Source of the DNA: Streptomyces sp. NBC_01306
Lineage (GTDB): Bacteria > Actinomycetota > Actinomycetes > Streptomycetales > Streptomycetaceae
Direction of reading: 5' to 3'
DNA: 64,000 nt
NCBI RefSeq assembly: GCF_026340465.1
Contig: NZ_JAPEPC010000001.1
Span: 4,264,001 to 4,328,000 of the forward strand
The position numbers and the translations under genes were made by a program. The notes beneath the pieces were generated by a model. The model was not told the origin of the DNA. It made no database searches and was given only the letters and a program-made list of their open reading frames with translations. Positions 58,163 through 64,000 of the stretch are shown here, piece by piece. How positions within the stretch are numbered: position 1 is the stretch's first letter; each line of letters starts with the position of its first letter.

Positions 58163-59554
58163 ATGGTGCATTCGGCAGAAGCCTCGCTGACCGCTGAAGA
58201 AATCGTTCCCACGCACTGGTACAACGTGCTGTCCGACCTCACCGGCGTCGAGGACGCGGCGAAGCTGCGCCAGGCCAGGCCGGAGACCCGCCAGGACGGC
58301 GGCGCGGTCACCCCGCAGATCCCGTTGTCGATGTACCGGCAGAGCATGGGCCGGGAGCGCTTCGTGGAGATCCCGCAGCCGGTGCGTGAGGAGTATCTGC
58401 GCTGGCGCCCGACCCCGCTCAAGCGGGCCCGTGGGCTGGAGCGGCTCCTCGACACCCCCGCCCGGATCTACTACAAGTACGAGGGCACCAACACCACGGG
58501 CAGCCACAAGCTCAACACCGCGCTGGCACAGGCCTATTACTACAAGCAGGCCGGCATCACCAGCCTGACCACCGGCACCGGTGCCGGCCAGTGGGGCTCG
58601 GCCCTCGCCGTCGCCTGCCGCATCTTCGGCATCAAGTGCACGGTCTACATGGTCCGGGTCAGTTACGAGCAGAAGCCGTACCGCCGGATCATGATGGAGA
58701 TGAACGGGGCCGAGGTCATCTCCAGCCCCAACAAGAACTCCGAGGCGGGCCGCGCCGCGCTGGCCCGCGACCCGAACACCGACGGCAGCCTGTCCATCGC
58801 CAACGCGGAAGCCTTCGAGCACGCCCGCCAGGTGGAGCGCTGCAACCTCTCGGTGGGCAGCGGCGAGAACCACGTCCTGCTCCACCAGACCGTGATCGGC
58901 CAGGAGGCCGTCCGGCAGTTCAACGCGATCGGCGACTTCCCGGATGTGGTGATCGGCTCGGTCGGCGCGGGGAGCAACTTCTCCGGTATCGCCCTGCCGT
59001 TCTTCCACGAGAAGGTGCGCCAGGGCCTGGACACCCGGTTCGTCGCGGTGGAACCGGAAGCCTGCCCCAAGCTCACCAAGGGCCGTTACGCCTGGGACTA
59101 CAACGACTACACCGGCATCACACCGATGACGAAGATGTACACCCTGGGGCACACCTTCGTCTCGCCCGGCATCCACGCCGGCGGCCTGCGCTACCACGGC
59201 GCAGCTCCCCTGGTCAGCGCGATGTACCACCAGAAGCTGATCGAGGCGGTGGCCTACCCGCAACGCCCGGTGTTCGAGGCCGGCATCACCTTCTCCAACG
59301 AGGAAGGCATCATCCCGGCCCCCGAGTCGGCGCACGCCATCCGGGCCGCGATCGAAGAGGCGCTGGTGGCCAAGAAGGAGGGCAAGGAGAGGGTCATCCT
59401 CTTCAACCTCAGTGGCCACGGGCTGCTCGACCTTTCGGCCTACGAGCAGTTCCTCAGCGGGAACATGACCGACATGGCGGCATCGGACGAGTTGATCGCC
59501 GCATCGCTCGGCCGTCTGCCGGCCATGTCCGACCTGGGCGCGGAAGCGCGCTGA
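58163..59554 (+). CDS. TrpB2-type PLP-dependent enzyme with altered catalytic position
   Basis: 463 residues, tryptophan-synthase-beta-like (TrpB2 / TIGR01415 type): PLP Lys in NTTGSHKLNTALAQAYYYKQ (about residue 117), VYMVRVSYEQKPYRRIMMEM, SVGAGSNFSGIALPF phosphate loop and LRYHGAAPLVS. In TrpB and TrpB2 the segment after this Lys reads 'ETGAGQ(H/W)G', where Glu positions and activates indole; here it is TGTGAGQWG, with Gly in place of Glu. Tryptophan synthesis is therefore unlikely; a beta-replacement or elimination with another nucleophile is more probable. No trpA is present. Lies 17 bases after the ACP gene. Confidence 0.92.
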   Translation: MVHSAEASLTAEEIVPTHWYNVLSDLTGVEDAAKLRQARPETRQDGGAVTPQIPLSMYRQSMGRERFVEIPQPVREEYLRWRPTPLKRARGLERLLDTPARIYYKYEGTNTTGSHKLNTALAQAYYYKQAGITSLTTGTGAGQWGSALAVACRIFGIKCTVYMVRVSYEQKPYRRIMMEMNGAEVISSPNKNSEAGRAALARDPNTDGSLSIANAEAFEHARQVERCNLSVGSGENHVLLHQTVIGQEAVRQFNAIGDFPDVVIGSVGAGSNFSGIALPFFHEKVRQGLDTRFVAVEPEACPKLTKGRYAWDYNDYTGITPMTKMYTLGHTFVSPGIHAGGLRYHGAAPLVSAMYHQKLIEAVAYPQRPVFEAGITFSNEEGIIPAPESAHAIRAAIEEALVAKKEGKERVILFNLSGHGLLDLSAYEQFLSGNMTDMAASDELIAASLGRLPAMSDLGAEAR

Positions 59555-59584
59555 GGACGGACTCCAGGGAGGGGGTGACAGGCC

Positions 59585-61498
59585 GTGCGACACCTGACCG
59601 ACAAGGTGCTGGACGTGGCGATCGTGGGCACCGGTCCACGCGGGATCTCGGTGTTCGAGCGGATCGCGGCCAATCTGACGGCCGAACCGGAGCCGCGGAG
59701 CATCAGAATCTGGCTGATCGACGCGGTGGAACTGGGGGCGGGCCGGATCTGGCGGACCGACCAGGAGACCTGCTTCCTGATGAACACCGTGGTCGGTGAG
59801 ATCAGTATGTTCTCCGGGGTCTCCGACGGTGAGCGCTGCCGGCCGGGCGCCGGCCTGTCCTTCCTGCAGTGGCTGCACTCACAGCCGGACCCGGCGCTGT
59901 CCGTTCTCGGCCATGACGACTACGCGCCGAGGTACGCCTACGGCAGGTATCTGCGGTACGTGTACGCCTCGGTGGTACGCGGTATGGCCGGGCTCGGCGA
60001 AGTGGTCGAGACCGTCGGCAAAGTGACCTCCTTACGGGAGAACGGGCACAGCTACGCACTCCGGGTGTCCACCGTGGAAGGGGAGTTCACCGTCACCGCC
60101 GACGCGGTGGTGATCACCACGGGGCACGCCCCGGCGGAGCTCTCCGATGACCAGCCCGAACTGACGCGGTTCGCGCGGGACAGGCCCGGACTCCGCTATC
60201 TCAGCGGGGATTCGGCCGCCGACCTGGACCTGGCCTCGATCGAGCCGGACGCCGCTGTCGGTGTCGTGGGCCTCGGCCTGTCCTTCTACGACATCCTGAT
60301 GTCCTTCACGCTCGGCCGTGGCGGGACGTTCGAGAAGAGCGCCGACGGGGCGCTGTCGTACGTACCGAGCGGCAAGGAACCCAGAGTGGTGGCGGGCTCG
60401 CGCAGCGGACTGCCGATCCGTTCGCGCGGCCGCAACCAGAAGCACGTGACCGCCCGCGCGGCACCGGAGTTCCTCACATCGGCCGCCGTCGGCCGGCTGC
60501 GCGAGCGCAACATGGCACACCGGGGCAATCCGGCTCTGGACTTCGACCAGGACGTGCTTTCCCTGCTGGCGGCCGAGATCAACCATGTGTACTACACCAC
60601 CCAGGCCAGGACCCAGCACGGACCGGAGTGCGCCGATGCCGTCGCCGCCGAACTGCGCGCACGGGGACCGGAACTGGCGAGCTGGCGCGAGGTGGCGCTG
60701 CGCTACGGACTACAGGACGTGGAGCCGGTCGACCTGGACCGGCTGTCCAGACCGTTGCAGGCCAAACGGTTCGACTCCGCCGCCGGCCTGGTCGCCGAGG
60801 TCAGGCGCATCCTGCTCGCCGACATCGCGGAGGCCGGCCAGGGCAACAGGGACAGTCCGCTCAAGGCCGCGCTCGACGCCATCCGGGATTCCCGCGAAGT
60901 GCTGAGGCACGCTGTCGACTTCGGCGGCCTGACCCCGGAATCCCACCGGACCGACTTCCTCGGCCGGTTCGTCACCCGGACCTCATCGCTGTTCACCGGC
61001 CCGCCGCTGGAACGCACCGTGCAGTTCCTGGCGTTGATCGACGCCGGAGTGCTCGAAGTGGCCGGTCCGGACGTGGTGTACGGATGCGACACCGGGCGGG
61101 GCCGGTTCTTCCTGGAGTCCCCGGCCGTCGAGGGCTCGCGCCGACACTGCGATGTCCTGATCGACTCGCGGATCCCGGCCGCCGGCCTGGTCCGCAACAC
61201 CGATCCGCTGATGCGGCAGCTGGCCGACGAGCGGCTGGCCGTCGGGTTCGTACACGACGATGCCGGGGAGACATTCGAAACCGGCGCACTGCACATCACC
61301 CCGGCCGAGCGCCGGGTGATCGCCGCCGACGGCCGGACGCACCGGGCCGTCTACGCGCTGGGCATCCCGACCGAGGGGGTGTGCTGGTTCACCCAGATCG
61401 GCAACGGCCGGCCGGGCGTACCCACCTCGTTCTCCAGGGACGCCGACGTGATCGCACTCAGCGTGCTGCGCCGGGCCACGTCCGACACCTTCCAGTGA
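59585..61498 (+). CDS. FAD/NAD(P)-binding oxidoreductase
   Basis: 637 residues, GTG start (ggagggggtgaca upstream). N-terminal FAD-binding VAIVGTGPRGISVFERIAAN (about 11-30), WRTDQETCFLMNTVVGEISM, a mid-chain ITTGHAPAEL, and a second dinucleotide fold VGVVGLGLSFYDILMSF (about 222-238). This is the 'FAD_NAD_binding_9' group related to N-hydroxylating monooxygenases. In the cluster it could oxidise the amino acid or its carrier-bound form. The 3' end carries a seven-unit 17-bp tandem repeat that begins at its stop codon. Confidence 0.88.
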   Translation: MRHLTDKVLDVAIVGTGPRGISVFERIAANLTAEPEPRSIRIWLIDAVELGAGRIWRTDQETCFLMNTVVGEISMFSGVSDGERCRPGAGLSFLQWLHSQPDPALSVLGHDDYAPRYAYGRYLRYVYASVVRGMAGLGEVVETVGKVTSLRENGHSYALRVSTVEGEFTVTADAVVITTGHAPAELSDDQPELTRFARDRPGLRYLSGDSAADLDLASIEPDAAVGVVGLGLSFYDILMSFTLGRGGTFEKSADGALSYVPSGKEPRVVAGSRSGLPIRSRGRNQKHVTARAAPEFLTSAAVGRLRERNMAHRGNPALDFDQDVLSLLAAEINHVYYTTQARTQHGPECADAVAAELRARGPELASWREVALRYGLQDVEPVDLDRLSRPLQAKRFDSAAGLVAEVRRILLADIAEAGQGNRDSPLKAALDAIRDSREVLRHAVDFGGLTPESHRTDFLGRFVTRTSSLFTGPPLERTVQFLALIDAGVLEVAGPDVVYGCDTGRGRFFLESPAVEGSRRHCDVLIDSRIPAAGLVRNTDPLMRQLADERLAVGFVHDDAGETFETGALHITPAERRVIAADGRTHRAVYALGIPTEGVCWFTQIGNGRPGVPTSFSRDADVIALSVLRRATSDTFQ

Positions 61499-61607
61499 CC
61501 AACGCCTGTCACTGAGCAACGCCTGTCACTGATCACGCCTTCCAGTGACCAACGCCTTCCAGTGACCGAAACCTTCCGGCGGTCAACGCCTTCCACTGAT
61601 CGGGGAC
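61490..61607. repeat. 17-bp tandem repeat (7 units) spanning a stop codon
   Basis: Unit ttccagtgaccaacgcc at 61490-61506 (containing the TGA stop of the FAD gene) and 61540-61556 are identical. Variants are at 61507-61523, 61524-61539 (16 bases), 61557-61573, 61574-61590 and 61591-61607. Because 17 is not a multiple of three, the recurring TGA falls in different frames. Confidence 0.9.
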
Positions 61608-61610
61608 AAG

Positions 61611-63293
61611 TTGTCCGGGCAAGACGATGCGTACCGGGAGTTCCGGGACGCGCGGGACCTTCTGCTGCACCACGCCGACGACCAGGACGCCGCGCGTGCG
61701 GCGTTCACGTGGCCACGGCCCCGGTGGTTCAACTGGGCGATCGACTGGTTCGACCGGATCGCCGAGGACAACGACCGAGTGGCCCTGCGCATCGTCGGCC
61801 AGGGCGAGCTGACCTTCCAGGAGCTTTCCCGGCGTTCCGACCGGGTCGCCGGCTGGCTGCTTTCGCAGGGCGTACGCCGGGGCGAGGTGGTGATGCTGCT
61901 GATGGACAACCGGATCGAGCTGTGGGAGCTGATGCTCGCACTGATCAAGATCCGGGCCGTCGTCGCACCCGCCTTCATCACCATCTCGCCCGAGGAACTG
62001 CGTACGAGGATCGGCAGGGCCGGAGCGCGGCATGTGATCGCCGACCACCGGATCGTGCCGGGACTCGCGGTGGACGGCCTCGTGGACGGTCTCCAGGCGA
62101 AGATCATCGTGGGCGGGGAGCACGAGGGCTGGACCGGCTTCGCCAACTCGGAAGACCACGAGGGCGGTTACGTACCGGAAGGCCCCACCGAGGCCGACGA
62201 GCCGCTGTTCTACTACTTCACCTCCGGCTCCACCGCACGGCCGAAACTGGTGGTGCACACACACGTCAGCTACGCGATCGGGCATCTGGCGAGCATGTAC
62301 TGGAACGGGCTCAAGCCAGGGGATGTGCACCTCAACGTCTCCGCCCCGGCCTGGGCGAAGTACCCATGGAGCTCACTGTTCGGGCCCTGGAACGCCGAGG
62401 CCACCGTGGTGTCCATGGACAGCGCCGACGCCACCCCTGAGCGGCTGGCGGAGGTGTTGCGGAGCGGGACGGTCACCAGCTTCTGTGCGCCGCCCAGCAT
62501 CTGGAGGGCACTGATCCGGACCGGGCTGCCCGACGGCCTGCCCGGGTTGCGGCACGCGGTGAGCGTCGGCGAGCCGCTCATGGGCGACGTGGTCGAACAG
62601 GTACGCAAACTGGCCGGGGTGACCGTCCGCAACGGGTTCGGGCAGTCCGAGGTCACCGCGATGGCCGGGGTCACCGCCTCCTCACCGGCGGCCCCGGTCT
62701 CCATGGGCTACCCGCTGCCCGGCTACGAACTGGTGGTGGTCAAGCCCGGCACCGACGAGCCGGCTCAGGAGGGAGAACTCTGCCTGGACCTGTCCAACAG
62801 TCCGGTCGGCATGATGAGGGGCTACCTGGACCCGGAGGACAACGCCACCAGCCACACCCCGGGCGGCCTCTACCGGACTGGTGACCTGGCCCGGTGGGAC
62901 AGCGACGGATCCCTGGTCTGTCTCGGGCGGCGCAAGGACGTGTTCGACGGGCCGGACGGCGTGCCGATCGCGCCCCTGGAACTGGAGCACGTGCTGGTGC
63001 TGCACCCCGCCGTCGCCGAACTGTCCGTAGTGCCGGTGTCCGAGGGCACGGCACTGCTGCCCAAGGCGTACGTCGTGCTCGCCGCCGGGTGGAACGCCAG
63101 CCGGGCCACCGCCGAGGTGCTCTTCGCGTACCAGCGGGAACAGCTGCCCGCGCCCAAGCTCGTACGGTTCGTGGAGTTCGTGGACGACCTGCCGCGCACC
63201 GAATCGGGGAAGGTCCGGCGAGAGGCCGTGCGGTCGCTGCGGAGGTCCCGGAACGTCGAGTACACCGCCGAGCTGCCGACTGCCCAGGCGTAG
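61611..63293 (+). CDS. AMP-dependent ligase / adenylating enzyme
   Basis: 560 residues from TTG 61611 (gggga upstream). ANL superfamily: PLFYYFTSGSTARPKLVVHT (ATP loop, about residue 200), VRNGFGQSEVTAM, YRTGDLARWDSDGSLVCLGR (about 420) and PRTESGKVRREAV with the thioester-forming Lys (about 528). Closest in pattern to medium-chain or benzoate-type acyl-CoA ligases, but a discrete ACP in the same cluster suggests acyl- or aminoacyl-ACP loading. No condensation or PCP domain. Last gene of the cluster. Confidence 0.9.
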   Translation: MSGQDDAYREFRDARDLLLHHADDQDAARAAFTWPRPRWFNWAIDWFDRIAEDNDRVALRIVGQGELTFQELSRRSDRVAGWLLSQGVRRGEVVMLLMDNRIELWELMLALIKIRAVVAPAFITISPEELRTRIGRAGARHVIADHRIVPGLAVDGLVDGLQAKIIVGGEHEGWTGFANSEDHEGGYVPEGPTEADEPLFYYFTSGSTARPKLVVHTHVSYAIGHLASMYWNGLKPGDVHLNVSAPAWAKYPWSSLFGPWNAEATVVSMDSADATPERLAEVLRSGTVTSFCAPPSIWRALIRTGLPDGLPGLRHAVSVGEPLMGDVVEQVRKLAGVTVRNGFGQSEVTAMAGVTASSPAAPVSMGYPLPGYELVVVKPGTDEPAQEGELCLDLSNSPVGMMRGYLDPEDNATSHTPGGLYRTGDLARWDSDGSLVCLGRRKDVFDGPDGVPIAPLELEHVLVLHPAVAELSVVPVSEGTALLPKAYVVLAAGWNASRATAEVLFAYQREQLPAPKLVRFVEFVDDLPRTESGKVRREAVRSLRRSRNVEYTAELPTAQA

Positions 63294-63340
63294 TTGATCA
63301 ACGTAAGGATCGCGCTCTTAAACGGTCGCCCCTGGTCGAT

Positions 63341-63346
63341 TAGAGT
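63341..63346 (+). promoter_or_regulatory. -10 box of a leaderless transcript
   Basis: TAGAGT ends 8 bases before the ATG at 63355, so the RNA would start at or very near the start codon. No ribosome site is seen. Confidence 0.5.
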
Positions 63347-63354
63347 GCTCCGCC

Positions 63355-64000
63355 ATGAGCGCATCAACCACTCCCCTCTGGGGCCGCACCGAGCAGCAGG
63401 ACTTCCGCAGCCGGGTGCGCGGATGCCTGCTGGGCGGTGCGCTGGGCGATGCGCTCGGGGCGGGTGTCGCGGGGCAGGGGCTCGACGCCATACGTGAGAC
63501 CCATGGGGCCGGCGGCCTCACCGACTTCGCCGCCGTGTACGGCAGACGCGGGGCGGTCACGGCCGCGACCCAGCTCTCCCTGTTCACCGTCGACGGTCTG
63601 ATACGGGCGCAGGTCCGGCGGGACACCGGTGCCTGGCATCCGCCCACCGATGTGTACCGGGCCCATCTGCGGTGGGCGGCGACCCAGCGCGACTGGGGAC
63701 CCGACGAGCGCCGCACGGACAACGGCTGGCTCGCCTGCGAGGAGTGGCTGTACACCCGCCGCGACCCCGAACGGAGCTGTCTGACGGGGTTCGGCGACGA
63801 GGTGATGGGCACCCTGGACAAACCCAGGAACCCGGAGGCGCGCGACGCGTCGGCCGTCAGCCGGTCCGCGCCCTTCGGGTTGCTCGTCGGCTGGGAGCCG
63901 GGGCTCGTCTTTCAACTGGCCGTCGAATGCGCCGCGCAGAGCCACGGCCACCCCACCGGCTACCTCAGCGCCGGGGCGCACGCCGTCATCGTGCACGGGC
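63355..64000 (+). CDS. ADP-ribosylglycohydrolase-family protein (3' end outside window)
   Basis: At least 215 residues, open to the right edge. The DraG/ARH fold is recognised by RVRGCLLGGALGDALGAGVA near the N-terminus and LSLFTVDGLIRAQVRR; later HGHPTGYLSAGAHAVI is the conserved 'H.hp....a...a' helix. In active members the segment after the first helices carries a 'T-D-D-T' metal-binding quartet; here it is VTAATQLSLFT, with both Asp replaced by Ala. Either a diverged subgroup or a non-catalytic protein. Leaderless start. Confidence 0.88.
   Translation, partial: MSASTTPLWGRTEQQDFRSRVRGCLLGGALGDALGAGVAGQGLDAIRETHGAGGLTDFAAVYGRRGAVTAATQLSLFTVDGLIRAQVRRDTGAWHPPTDVYRAHLRWAATQRDWGPDERRTDNGWLACEEWLYTRRDPERSCLTGFGDEVMGTLDKPRNPEARDASAVSRSAPFGLLVGWEPGLVFQLAVECAAQSHGHPTGYLSAGAHAVIVHG

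Noticed and set aside
58163..59554. Tryptophan synthase beta chain of primary metabolism
   Set aside because: The catalytic Glu is replaced by Gly, no trpA or other trp gene is near, and the gene sits between an ACP and an FAD enzyme.

Overview
The window comes from a high-GC actinomycete, almost certainly a Streptomyces. Supporting evidence: very GC-rich third codon positions, an afsK/afsR/afsS-type regulatory locus, an XRE-DUF5753/DUF397 cassette, F420 biosynthesis beside several F420-type luciferase-like enzymes, a rifamycin phosphotransferase behind a RAE-like element, and frequent GTG/TTG and leaderless starts.

Layout. (1) 0-4.8 kb and 16.7-32.7 kb hold a dispersed catabolic gene set: two lipid-transfer-type thiolases, an acyl-CoA dehydrogenase, a deazaflavin-dependent oxidoreductase, a crotonase with its DUF35 partner, a FadD3-like acyl-CoA ligase, two amidohydrolases, two luciferase-like monooxygenases, a short-chain dehydrogenase and an aldehyde dehydrogenase. 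A TetR regulator sits at 4.2-4.8 kb. Seven copies of a CTGAC-N5-GTCAG palindrome lie at or beside the start of the TetR gene and of nearly every transcript of the set, so they look like one regulon. The substrate cannot be read from sequence. (2) Interleaved with it is an AfsK-AfsR-AfsS system: an AfsK-like kinase with a PQQ propeller at 5.3-7.7 kb, an AfsR-like SARP at 21.6-24.6 kb and a 51-residue AfsS-like repeat peptide directly downstream, preceded by a SARP-type direct repeat. Next to it is a secreted 63-residue peptide carrying the same NxHVTD motif. (3) 9.08-17.7 kb is an insertion island: a 497-bp fragment of the crotonase/DUF35 genes is repeated at its two ends, and it carries a 1465-residue secreted protein, small membrane and secreted proteins and a decayed IS5-type transposase.

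(4) 32.7-40.2 kb: RAE-like element plus rph, a PHP-type metallohydrolase, a third luciferase-like enzyme, two small conserved proteins and an ATP-dependent DNA ligase. (5) 40.2-42.15 kb: a Ro60 (TROVE) gene preceded by two tandem Y RNA genes, one with a tRNA-like head in permuted order. (6) 42.3-46.3 kb: fbiC, a DUF1992 protein and an HD hydrolase. (7) 46.4-49.1 kb: a three-gene operon of an unknown protein, a SufS-like desulfurase and a SufU-like protein. (8) 49.2-53.3 kb: DUF397/XRE cassette, a split small gene and a stand-alone gyrB paralogue. (9) 53.4-56.6 kb: an operon of a TIR-like protein and a TPR protein. (10) 57.1-63.3 kb: a small biosynthetic cluster of LysE exporter, acyl carrier protein, TrpB2-like PLP enzyme lacking the usual catalytic Glu, FAD oxidoreductase and AMP-ligase. 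An ADP-ribosylglycohydrolase-family gene runs off the right edge.

A recurring feature that no single gene explains is that at least six genes have 13-18-bp tandem or near-tandem repeats that start at, or copy, their own 3' end and stop codon.
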